Shown here: piece by piece, positions 1 to 5,660 of the stretch | Position numbering within the stretch: the first letter of the stretch is position 1 | Layout: the number at the start of each line of letters is the position of its first letter | Assembly: GCA_900548185.1 (NCBI GenBank) | Contig: URJJ01000067.1 | Coordinates: 1-8,372 of the forward strand | From: an uncultured Opitutales bacterium | GTDB lineage: Bacteria; Verrucomicrobiota; Verrucomicrobiia; Opitutales; Intestinicryptomonadaceae | DNA: 8,372 nt | Direction: 5' to 3' | Position numbers and translations under genes: made by a program | Notes under the pieces: generated by a model | The model's input: only the letters and a program-made list of their open reading frames with translations | The model's database searches: none | What the model was told of the DNA's origin: nothing

Positions 1-49
1 ATCTACACTTCTAGCTTCGTCGGCAGCGTCAGATGTGTATAAGAGACAG
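1..49 (+). other. Illumina Nextera adapter left on the contig end (artefact)
   Basis: Positions 31-49 are exactly the 19-base Tn5 mosaic end AGATGTGTATAAGAGACAG. Positions 17-30 are TCGTCGGCAGCGTC, the rest of the Nextera read-1 adapter. Positions 1-8 (ATCTACAC) are the end of the P5 sequence. The eight bases between, TTCTAGCT at 9-16, sit where the i5 sample index lies, and from memory they match Nextera XT index S515. This is library-preparation sequence retained by the assembler, not a transposon of the organism. Genomic sequence begins at about base 50. Confidence 0.98.
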
Positions 50-193
50 GTTTGTGGGGCGTTTGGGTGCGCTCTGCCTTGCGGGACTCGGGGGATGAGT
101 GCGCATCGGGCAGCTTTCCGGGCGGGAGGCGGAGCCGGAAGTCTGTGTTTTATATTCCAATCTGAGTTTTTTGCGTAAAAAAGGATAAAAAAC

Positions 194-225
194 TTGCATG
201 GGCCGCCCTTAAAAATATCATGCAA
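194..225 (+). promoter_or_regulatory. candidate promoter overlapped by an inverted repeat (possible operator)
   Basis: A perfect 7-bp inverted repeat, TTGCATG (194-200) and CATGCAA (219-225), is separated by 18 bases just upstream of the chorismatase-like gene. The left arm contains a weak -35-like TTGCAT. Sixteen bases later TATCAT (216-221) is a 5/6 match to the -10 consensus and runs into the right arm. Transcription would start near 228, giving a leader of about 27 bases before the start codon at 255. Arms that cover both promoter boxes are what a dimeric repressor site would look like. No regulator gene is present in the window, so this is inference. Confidence 0.35.
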
Positions 226-254
226 ACTAGGTTTTTTAGATGGGGATTTGAAGG

Positions 255-1370
255 ATGGAAGAGTTTGCAAGGGAAGTCGCGCTTTCAAAGGACGCAGCCG
301 AGCTGCACAGCGCGCTCGTTTTTGATTCGCCTGAGGATGCCAGGCGCAAGTTCGCGTCGCTTGCCGTTTTGCTGGCGGGGGTCGGGGCGCGCGTCGTTTC
401 GGTGGAGCTTTTCGGGCCGTCGAAATACTCCGAGTGCGCGGAGATTTTCAAGGCGGAGGCCGGCGCGGCGGAGTGCCCTGTAATGAGGGTGCTTCCGCTT
501 GACGAGGAGTCCGCTCCGGAACTTGCCGGCGCGCATGTAACTTCGGTGCGCGGGGTGGAGCCGGAATTTGAAAAGACGGCCTCCGGCTCAAAGGCCGTTC
601 ATTTTGAATGCGGAGGCGAGGAGTACTGCCGGACTTTCGGGGTCTGCGCGCCGGACTCGGGCGGGGACGCGGCCGAATACACGAAGCTTTCCATCTCGGA
701 GCTGTCGGAGGCTCTCGCCGCCTGCGGGTTCGGGTTTTCAGACGTGGCCCGCACCTGGTTTTACAACCGGGACATCCTTTCGTGGTACGACGGCTTCAAC
801 CGCGGGCGCACGGAAATTTTCAGGAAAATGGGCGTGTTCGACGGGCTGCTTCCCGCAAGCACCGGCATCGGCTCGCCGAATCCGGCCGGGGTCCGCATCC
901 AATGCGGGGCGTTCGCAGTCAGGGGCGCGCCGCGCGCGGGCAGGGTGTACGAAATTGAAAGCCCGCTTCAGTGCGGGGCGCCCGAGTACGGCAGCTCTTT
1001 CGCCCGCGCCGTCGAAATGGAGCTTGGCGGCGGCAGGCGCATAATGGTTTCCGGGACGGCGAGCATCGACCCCGTAGGCAACACCGTGCACTTTGGCGAC
1101 ATCGACCGGCAGGTGAGCCTGACAATGCGCGTGATAGGCGCGATTCTCGAATCTCGCGGGATGTCCTTCAAGGACACCGTGAGGGCCGTGGCCTACTGTA
1201 TGAATCCGCGCTATTACGCCGCGTTTAAAAAATGGATGTCTGAAAATTGCGAAATCCCGCATGTGCCCTCATACAGCACGGTTTGCAGGAGCGACCTGAT
1301 GTTTGAGGTCGAGCTTGACGCCGCGTCAAACCCGCGGAGCCGTTTTGCGGGCGGCGGGGCTGCAAAATAA
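255..1370 (+). CDS. chorismatase-like protein (FkbO/Hyg5 family, RidA-related fold)
   Basis: This 371-residue protein resembles the chorismatase / 'pteridine-dependent deoxygenase-like' family, whose characterised members (FkbO, Hyg5, XanB2) hydrolyse or rearrange chorismate to dihydroxycyclohexadiene- or hydroxybenzoate-type products. Family-like blocks are RTWFYNRDILSWYDGFNRG (166-184), LPASTGIG (199-206), APEYGSSFARAVEM (242-255), GTASI..VGNTVHFGDID (267-284) and the C-terminal FEVELDA (350-356). The last block lies where RidA-fold enzymes carry a key glutamate. The N-terminal half (1-160) is poorly conserved, as is usual in the family. Length is close to the usual 330-380 residues and the protein looks complete. 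The start is fixed by an in-frame TGA at 249-251, two codons upstream; the GAAGG before the ATG almost touches it, so ribosome binding is not canonical. No chorismate-pathway, polyketide or pigment gene lies beside it. The exact product is unknown, and a divergent RidA-like role remains possible. Confidence 0.8.
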   Translation: MEEFAREVALSKDAAELHSALVFDSPEDARRKFASLAVLLAGVGARVVSVELFGPSKYSECAEIFKAEAGAAECPVMRVLPLDEESAPELAGAHVTSVRGVEPEFEKTASGSKAVHFECGGEEYCRTFGVCAPDSGGDAAEYTKLSISELSEALAACGFGFSDVARTWFYNRDILSWYDGFNRGRTEIFRKMGVFDGLLPASTGIGSPNPAGVRIQCGAFAVRGAPRAGRVYEIESPLQCGAPEYGSSFARAVEMELGGGRRIMVSGTASIDPVGNTVHFGDIDRQVSLTMRVIGAILESRGMSFKDTVRAVAYCMNPRYYAAFKKWMSENCEIPHVPSYSTVCRSDLMFEVELDAASNPRSRFAGGGAAK

Positions 1371-1793
1371 GGCCCGCTGCGCGCGGCCGCCGTTTAGGGC
1401 ATAGTTTTGCGCTCGGCTTTCGGCATTGTTTTTCCGCCTGTTGCGCATGAAGCCGCAGATTTTTGGCGCATCCGGCATAAATGTGCGTCCGCTGAAAAAC
1501 CTGCTTCTCATTGGGGCCGGAAGGCTTTTGGGCGTATCTCAAATTCCCGGGGCGCTCCCGCTTGCAGAGCGCCTTCCCATGCAGCCGATGTCTTTTAGAA
1601 ACTTGGGCTCTTTGTATCCTGCAATCGGTTTTTTGCAGCCTGAAAGCCCCTGCGGAGTTTTTTCATAAGACCAATCCCGAAAGCCCAAACCGCCCGCAAC
1701 TATTGATTTTAAGGGCATTTAAACCCATTTAAGGCAATTTGAGCCTTCCTCATATCAGACTGCTCAAATCAGCGGGTTCGCATTAAACTTTAA
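1371..1793. other. non-coding gap with hairpins, no gene recognised
   Basis: No reading frame here has a recognisable protein. The short open frames on either strand have unnatural composition. The clearest structure is a perfect 7-bp hairpin, GGCGCTC (1551-1557) with GAGCGCC (1567-1573), extendable by two G-T pairs, without a T-run. CTGCAA/TTGCAG (1619-1624 and 1633-1638) is a smaller one. An 8-bp inverted repeat ATTTGAGC/GCTCAAAT (1737-1744 and 1762-1769, 17-base loop) lies just past the 3' end of the tRNA and may end its transcript, although no U-tract follows it. The part from about 1700 to 1740 is AT-rich, unlike the flanking genes. Confidence 0.5.
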
Positions 1794-1883
1794 TGGCGGA
1801 GAGAGGGAGATTCGAACTCCCGGAACCCTCGCGGGCTCAACGGTTTTCAAGACCGCCGCAATCGACCGCTCTGCCATCTCTCC
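1794..1883 (-). tRNA. tRNA-Ser, anticodon UGA
   Basis: Read on the - strand, the gene folds as a class II tRNA of 90 bases including an encoded CCA. The acceptor stem is GGAGAGA paired with TCTCTCC, followed by discriminator G and CCA. The anticodon loop is CTTGAAA, giving anticodon UGA, which reads serine UCA codons and probably other UCN codons by wobble. A long variable arm (GCCC-GCGA-GGGT core) is typical of serine tRNAs. The T arm is GGGAG-TTCGAAT-CTCCC. All canonical elements are present, so it should be functional. Confidence 0.97.
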
Positions 1884-1900
1884 AAAAAAATATTCAATCC

Positions 1901-1928
1901 AGTATGCGGCGGAGGGGCGGCTATTCAA
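1901..1928 (-). promoter_or_regulatory. likely sigma70-type promoter of the tRNA-Ser gene
   Basis: On the - strand TTGAAT (plus positions 1923-1928) is a 4/6 match to the -35 box. After a 16-base spacer comes CATACT (plus 1901-1906), a 4/6 match to the -10 box. Initiation about seven bases downstream would leave a leader of roughly ten bases before the mature tRNA 5' end at 1883, a usual distance for a tRNA gene. It is called from spacing and position only. Confidence 0.42.
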
Positions 1929-2071
1929 GCCAAATCTTGCGGAAGCGTCAGGAAACGGAGCGCGCCGCCCGCATTTCACCCGCGCGCGGCAGGGTTTTTT
2001 TAATGGGCGGCCAGTCGGGCATGGAGGCGTTTGCCCGCATGCGGGTGCAAAATGCGGCAGGCGGCGCGGGT

Positions 2072-2692
2072 TTATTTCTCCGCGATGCCGGGGCGCGTCT
2101 GGGTTGCGGGGTCGCCGGAGTCCGCGCCTGCGGGAGCGCGGTTTTGCAAATCCTTTTTGCGCATCTTCTCGCTTTCTAGCCTTATGCCGTGCACAAGCCA
2201 GGACGCCCACAGGCCGGAATTTACGCTAAAGAGGCTTATGCCCGTAAGCATTAGCGCCATCGCCGTCAGCTTCCCGGCGTGGCTTATGGGAAATACCGTG
2301 CCGTAGCCCACGGTGCTCACGGTATCTATGGACCACCATACGGCGTCGAAGGCGGTTTTTATCGTCGCGTTTTCAAGCCCGGATTCAAAGTGGAGAATGA
2401 GTATGGAAGAGAGCCATATGCTGGCAACGAGCGCGGCTCCGGAAGCCATCAGCGTCCCGTTGAAGCGGCTTTCGACAAAAAATGCCGCGAGCCTCTCTGC
2501 GGAGCGGGCGGCGCGTATGATTCTTATCACACCCATTATCCGCCCCCAGCGCAGCCACGGCAGGTATGGTATGCTCGACACCAGGTCTATCCAGCCCCAC
2601 TTCCAAAACAGCAGCTTGTGCGGCGACGCGGCCCAGCGCCACAGCACGTCCGTAAGGAAGAAGCCGCACGCGGCGAAGTCGGCCCAGCGCAT
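2072..2692 (-). CDS. KvAP-like voltage-gated potassium channel subunit (N-terminus possibly incomplete)
   Basis: The 206-residue frame encodes the core of a six-helix voltage-gated K+ channel in the inner membrane. S2 is ADFAACGFFLTDVLWRW (4-20) and S3 is IDLVSSIPYL (35-44). The S4 voltage sensor carries arginines at 48, 51, 57, 60 and 63, the last three with the classical three-residue spacing. S5 is around 82-101, and the pore helix FDAVWWSIDT leads into the selectivity filter TVGYGT (127-132). S6 follows (141-168, including ALMLTGISLFSV), then a short charged tail with no RCK or cyclic-nucleotide domain. The pore block closely resembles archaeal KvAP (ALWWAVVTATTVGYGD...VMLTGISAL). The first ATG, at 2692, lies at the beginning of S2, so this start lacks S1. 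The same frame continues upstream with an S1-like helix up to a TAG codon (see the next entry). Expression may therefore use a non-ATG codon, or the gene may be damaged. Confidence 0.85.
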   Translation of the reverse strand: MRWADFAACGFFLTDVLWRWAASPHKLLFWKWGWIDLVSSIPYLPWLRWGRIMGVIRIIRAARSAERLAAFFVESRFNGTLMASGAALVASIWLSSILILHFESGLENATIKTAFDAVWWSIDTVSTVGYGTVFPISHAGKLTAMALMLTGISLFSVNSGLWASWLVHGIRLESEKMRKKDLQNRAPAGADSGDPATQTRPGIAEK

Positions 2693-2833
2693 GATTTTTA
2701 TGACCTCGGCGTCGTTGGGCTTTATGTGCGGGTAAACCAGGCCGGCCAGGACTATGAGCGACCAAAACAGTATGGCGGCATGCTAGGCCCCGCCGGGTCC
2801 GCGCACCCATCCGCCTTTTTGCGAATTTTCCAT
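2693..2833 (-). pseudogene. upstream in-frame extension of the K+ channel: S1-like helix preceded by TAG
   Basis: Upstream of the channel's first ATG the same frame reads AAILFWSLIVLAGLVYP, a good S1 helix, then HIKPNDAEVIKI leading straight into S2. It is stopped by TAG at plus positions 2785-2783. Beyond the stop the frame is open again to an ATG at 2833 (MENSQKGGWVRGPGGA). There is no ATG, GTG or TTG between the TAG and 2692; only rare starts such as ATA (2773) or CTG (2770) could include S1. Either the TAG is a nonsense mutation or sequencing error in a gene that begins at 2833, or initiation is at a rare codon. TAG is used as an ordinary stop by the EamA and PEP-CTERM genes here, so recoding is unlikely. 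The 16 residues before the TAG have no family signature. Confidence 0.5.
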
Positions 2834-3306
2834 AAGCGGTTTTTCGCGCGGACGGGGGAATCCCGGAATCCGCGCGGCATTTTGCTTTAATGCTATCGTA
2901 ATTTTTCCGCTTCCGCTAAGCCGGAGGGAGGGCGGAGGCGCGGCGCATTCCGGGAATTTTTTAGGGCCTTGCACAGATAATGGAACAGAATGCGGGTTGG
3001 GGGGATGAAACTTTGAAAGAAGGGGCCCCTCTGCCTGGGCCGCCGCGAAACGCCGCCTGATTTTTAGTTTTTTTTCGGGGCATTATAATCTATGCCAGCC
3101 CCGTTTTATACATTTTGATTCGTGGCTTATAAGAGGAACGCCGAGGAGGGCGGCAATCCTTTGTAAAATAGGGCGGAACCGAGCTATAGGGCGGAACCGA
3201 GCTTCCGCAGGCGGATTTTGCGGCGGCATCCGCCCCTCCAATCCGCGCCGGGGATTTTTTTCTTTACAGCCGGGCCGCTCGGGGGTCTCATACCCGGCTT
3301 TCGCAT
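2834..3306. other. non-coding gap between divergent channel and exporter genes
   Basis: No credible gene is present in this stretch between the divergently oriented K+ channel and EamA genes. A perfect -10 hexamer TATAAT lies at 3084-3089 on the + strand but has only a poor T-rich -35 region, so a promoter for the exporter is possible but unproven. A 9-bp inverted repeat TCCCGGAAT (2861-2869) and ATTCCGGGA (2947-2955) encloses about 77 bases and is followed by six T's on the + strand, though no + strand gene ends there. An 18-bp tandem duplication is listed separately. There is no clear Shine-Dalgarno sequence before the ATG at 3307. Confidence 0.45.
3168..3203 (+). repeat. perfect 18-bp tandem duplication
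   Basis: The unit ATAGGGCGGAACCGAGCT occurs at 3168-3185 and again, immediately and without mismatch, at 3186-3203. It lies about 100 bases upstream of the exporter start. It may be a replication-slippage duplication or paired binding sites; two copies alone do not distinguish these. Confidence 0.9.
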
Positions 3307-4233
3307 ATGGACAGACTCAGGGGCATTGCTTGCGGGGCGGCTTCGGGGGCGGCTTACGGGCTGAACCCGCTGTTTGCCCTGCCGCTTTTTTCGGCCGGCA
3401 TGGGGGTGGATTCCATCCTCTTTTACAGGTTTTTTGCGGCGGCCGCCGCCATAGGGGCCCTCATGCTTGTTCGTGGCGAGGACTTCCGGGCAAGCCCTGC
3501 GCAGCTCCGCTGCCTTCTTGCGATGGCCTTTCTCATGGCGGCATCGTCGGAAACCCTGTTTTGGGGCTACACGTTCATGCCAGCCGGGGTGGCTTCGACG
3601 ATACTCTTCCTGTACCCGGTGTTCGTGGCCTCGATAATGGCGCTTGTGTTCGGGGAGAGGTTCACATGGGTTTCGGCGGGGGCCGTCGCGCTCTCGTTTG
3701 CGGGGGTCGCTCTGCTGTACGGCGGGGGAGGGGAGAGTCTGGACCCCTTTGGGGTTTTCGTGGTGGTCTTGTCGGCGCTGACTTACGCGCTGTACCTTAT
3801 TGCAATAAACAAGTCCGGCATAGGCGGCCTGGGCGGGGGCAAGATTTCGTTTTACGCGCTGCTTATGGGTTCGGGATTCCTGCTTTTGAAGGCGGGGCTT
3901 TCGGGCGGCCTCCAGCTCCCGCCGGACGCGCGCGCCGTCGCCAACCTCGCGATGCTCGCGGTAGTTCCCACGCTGCTTTCGACCATTCTTGCGGTTTACT
4001 CCATCAGGTATGTCGGCTCCACGGCGACTGCGATACTCGGGGCGCTGGAGCCGCTCACCGCCGTGTGCGTCGGGGTGGCGGTGTTCGGCGAGCCGGTCAC
4101 GGCGCGTTTGGCGCTCGGAGTTTTGGCCATTGTTGCGGCCGTGTCGATGGTTGCGGCGACCCCCGCGCTTCTGGGCTTTTCTGCGAGGGCCGGGGCGTTC
4201 GCCCGCCGCATTTCGGGGCGCCGCGCTGGGTAG
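3307..4233 (+). CDS. EamA-family (drug/metabolite transporter superfamily) ten-helix exporter
   Basis: The 308-residue hydrophobic protein has the two tandem EamA repeats, about 5-138 and 145-288, each of five predicted helices, typical of DMT-superfamily permeases of 280-310 residues. The first repeat holds FYRFFAAAAAIGA (39-51) and the hallmark end of the domain, FMPAGVASTILFLYPVFVA...GERFTW (90-121). The second has the matching block YVGSTATAILGALEPLTA...FGEPVTA (235-266). The GER/GEP turns at 116-118 and 261-263 are the conserved acidic-loop signature. These proteins sit in the inner membrane and usually export amino acids, metabolites or drugs; the substrate cannot be told from sequence. 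The tail after 289 is basic and cytoplasmic. The gene stands alone, convergent with the PEP-CTERM gene, and ends with TAG. Translation start evidence is weak because no Shine-Dalgarno site precedes the ATG. Confidence 0.93.
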   Translation: MDRLRGIACGAASGAAYGLNPLFALPLFSAGMGVDSILFYRFFAAAAAIGALMLVRGEDFRASPAQLRCLLAMAFLMAASSETLFWGYTFMPAGVASTILFLYPVFVASIMALVFGERFTWVSAGAVALSFAGVALLYGGGGESLDPFGVFVVVLSALTYALYLIAINKSGIGGLGGGKISFYALLMGSGFLLLKAGLSGGLQLPPDARAVANLAMLAVVPTLLSTILAVYSIRYVGSTATAILGALEPLTAVCVGVAVFGEPVTARLALGVLAIVAAVSMVAATPALLGFSARAGAFARRISGRRAG

Positions 4234-4296
4234 CCTCGCCGCCTCAGGCTCCGCCCGGAGGGCTTTCTGCGCCGCACCTTGGGATGCTGTGGGGGC

Positions 4297-4322
4297 AAAA
4301 AAAAAGCCCCCGCTTCGGAGGC
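4297..4322 (-). terminator. Rho-independent terminator of the PEP-CTERM gene
   Basis: On the - strand GCCTCCG-AAG-CGGGGGC forms a 7-bp stem (one G-U pair, 3-base loop), followed directly by nine T's. It lies 30 bases past the stop codon of the PEP-CTERM gene. In the + direction the same hairpin is followed by only three T's, so it would end the convergent exporter transcript poorly. The A-run is also flanked by GGGGGC and GCCCCC, which can form an alternative hairpin at 4291-4311. Confidence 0.88.
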
Positions 4323-4351
4323 TTTGCACGCGCTTAAAAATCCGGAGGCCC

Positions 4352-5248
4352 CTATGCGGCCCTCCTGCGGAAATATATGGCGGTAAATGCCGCAATCCCG
4401 AATGCAGCCGCGCAGGTTCCCGGTTCGGGGACAGCGGTCACCATGCCGCCCACCGCGAAATAGGTTGGGGCCTTGCAGCCGTGGTTTGTGACGGTCTTTC
4501 CAGTCGAGGCAGTGTACTGCTCGAAGCCGAAGGAGACCAGCTCCACCCCGGCCCCTATTTCGTTTAGGATGTCGACGTACGCCCAGTCGTCCAGGAGGTC
4601 GGTTCCGTTCCCGAGCATTATGGAAGTGGAGCCGATTTCATTTTCGCCTGAAATGTCGTAGCCGCTTATTATGAGTTTGAAGTAGTCGCCCTCCTCAAAT
4701 TTGGTGTTCCAGCCGTCGCCGTTTAGCATGCTGAAGTAGGAGTAGGTAGTGTTCGTTATCCACATGCCCTCTATTGCGTCGTCCGGCGATGTTATCCCAA
4801 TCGTGGCCAGGCCGTCCTCGGAATATTTGTTGTAGCCCATGCCCACGCCGTCCCCGTAGAACACCAGGTAGTTGTCGCTGCCGCCGTACCCTGAGCCGGT
4901 TATGGCGGAATACTGGTTTTTGCTTCCGGCTGTGGAAGTGTCTGTCATCGACGAATACGCGAAGCCGTGCCAGGAAGTGCCCATGTACGGGTTTGCGTTG
5001 TAGAGGACGCCGTAATTTACGCCGCCGTAGGTGTTGTAGGCGTGGTAGAATCCGGAGCCGTAGGAGGAGCCCATGATGTCTATCATGCCCTGGTCCTCCT
5101 TCCCGGTCTGCACCAGCGCGGACGGGTCGTAGTGCGTATCCTTTCCGATGCCGAGGTCGGAGAAGTTGTAAAGCTGCCCCGCCTTTGAGGCGCAGGCCGC
5201 CAAAACCAGCGCCGAAAACGCGGCGGCGCGTGCGATTGTATTTTTCAT
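4352..5248 (-). CDS. secreted DUF4465 protein with PEP-CTERM sorting tail
   Basis: From the ATG at 5248 the protein has 298 residues. A signal peptide (MKNTIARAAAFSALVLAACA) begins it. The body matches the DUF4465 pattern seen in secreted proteins of Bacteroidota and PVC bacteria: SWHGFAYSSMTDTSTAG (92-108), NQYSAITGSGYGGSDNYLVF (111-130), ITNTTYSYFSMLNGDG (164-179), FKLIISGYD (190-198), DDWAYVDILNEIGAG (220-234) and PTYFAVGGM (261-269). It ends with VPEP (273-276), a membrane helix (278-293) and RRR (294-296), the three-part tail that exosortase cleaves before export to the surface or matrix. The body is rich in Gly, Tyr, Ser and Asn, usual for exported proteins. LAAC at residues 16-19 also fits a lipobox, so the N-terminal processing is ambiguous. 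The frame is open upstream to 5368 and has another ATG at 5257, but 5248 puts the signal peptide at the N-terminus. No exosortase gene is in the window. The function of DUF4465 is unknown. Confidence 0.92.
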   Translation of the reverse strand: MKNTIARAAAFSALVLAACASKAGQLYNFSDLGIGKDTHYDPSALVQTGKEDQGMIDIMGSSYGSGFYHAYNTYGGVNYGVLYNANPYMGTSWHGFAYSSMTDTSTAGSKNQYSAITGSGYGGSDNYLVFYGDGVGMGYNKYSEDGLATIGITSPDDAIEGMWITNTTYSYFSMLNGDGWNTKFEEGDYFKLIISGYDISGENEIGSTSIMLGNGTDLLDDWAYVDILNEIGAGVELVSFGFEQYTASTGKTVTNHGCKAPTYFAVGGMVTAVPEPGTCAAAFGIAAFTAIYFRRRAA

Positions 5249-5283
5249 GTGTCTCATTTCTTTTGCCTTTAGGGATTGTTTTT

Positions 5284-5324
5284 CCCGGCAAAAAAAACGG
5301 ACGCAACCCGGCGCAGACGCCGGG
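5284..5324 (-). promoter_or_regulatory. leader hairpin with two competing partners for one arm
   Basis: In the presumed 5' leader of the PEP-CTERM gene (- strand) the order is CCCGGCG (plus 5318-5324), a TCTG loop, CGCCGGG (plus 5307-5313), nine bases, eight T's (plus 5290-5297), then GCCGGG (plus 5284-5289). The first arm can pair perfectly with either the second arm (7 bp, tetraloop) or, for 6 bp, with the third. The T8 run lies between the two partners, 9 bases after the short hairpin. This resembles a leader that could switch structure, but it could also be chance in GC-rich sequence. The start codon is about 35 bases further on. Confidence 0.3.
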
Positions 5325-5539
5325 CGGCTCGAATTTCCTTGCGCGGGAATTTCCAGCCAGACCCCCACAATCGTCTCCCGGCTCGGCCCTCAGGATTTCA
5401 CAGTCCTGCACCCGCGCGCCTTCCGAAGGGTTTACAACGTGGCTTTGTGCGCGGGCGGTTCGCGGGCCTCACGGTGGCGCGACCGCGTCCGAATTTCACG
5501 GACTTCCGTTATTGTGCGGATTTCTGTATGTTGTCTGGG

Positions 5540-5568
5540 ATATTCCCCATTCCGCAGCCGCCAGTCAA
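5540..5568 (-). promoter_or_regulatory. weak candidate promoter for the PEP-CTERM gene
   Basis: On the - strand TTGACT (plus 5563-5568) is a 5/6 match to the -35 box. Seventeen bases later GAATAT (plus 5540-5545) is only a poor -10 box. If used, it would give a long leader of roughly 285 bases before the start at 5248. It is listed because it is the best -35 hexamer in the gap. Confidence 0.22.
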
Positions 5569-5601
5569 CAGCTATTTTTGCGCGGCCCGTCCGGGGGGCG
5601 C

Positions 5602-5636
5602 AAAAAAGCCGCCCCCTGAAAAATCCGGGGGGCGGC
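5602..5636 (-). terminator. Rho-independent terminator of the hdeD-like gene
   Basis: On the - strand a perfect 9-bp stem, GCCGCCCCC with GGGGGCGGC, closes an 11-base loop and is followed at once by six T's. It starts 25 bases past the TGA of the hdeD-like gene and separates that transcript from the PEP-CTERM gene. Confidence 0.93.
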
Positions 5637-5660
5637 GCGCCTTGCTGCGGGCGGAGGGCA

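Larger units (their letters stand above)
5249..5601. other. non-coding leader/upstream region of the PEP-CTERM gene
   Basis: About 350 bases between the PEP-CTERM start and the hdeD-like terminator contain no credible gene; the open frames on the + strand have no protein-like pattern. The region holds the leader hairpins described separately, a small GTCCG/CGGAC hairpin near 5488-5504, and one weak promoter candidate near 5540-5568. The hdeD-like transcript should end at 5602, so the PEP-CTERM gene needs its own promoter somewhere in this stretch. Confidence 0.5.

Noticed and set aside
31..49. Tn5 mosaic end as a real transposon terminus
   Set aside because: It is preceded in exact order by Nextera adapter, index and P5 sequence, so it comes from library preparation.
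738..1262. 174-codon open frame on the - strand
   Set aside because: It lies wholly inside the chorismatase-like gene and is a shadow of its GC-rich third codon positions.
1426..1668. 80-codon + strand frame in the gap before the tRNA
   Set aside because: No family pattern, no Shine-Dalgarno sequence, and a composition mixed unlike the neighbouring genes; not enough to call a gene.
1764..2210. 148-codon - strand frame
   Set aside because: It runs through the tRNA-Ser gene; the AERSIAAVLKTVEPARVPGVR stretch is the well-known false translation of serine tRNAs.
2783..2785. TAG as a recoded amino acid (pyrrolysine or another reassignment)
   Set aside because: The EamA and PEP-CTERM genes end normally with TAG and no recoding machinery is seen; mutation, error or an alternative start is simpler.
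2279..2890. 203-codon + strand frame
   Set aside because: It is antisense to the potassium channel, whose S4 and TVGYGT filter show clearly which strand codes.
3184..4395. 403-codon - strand frame
   Set aside because: It is antisense to the EamA exporter and very rich in Arg, Pro and Gly, with no domain pattern.
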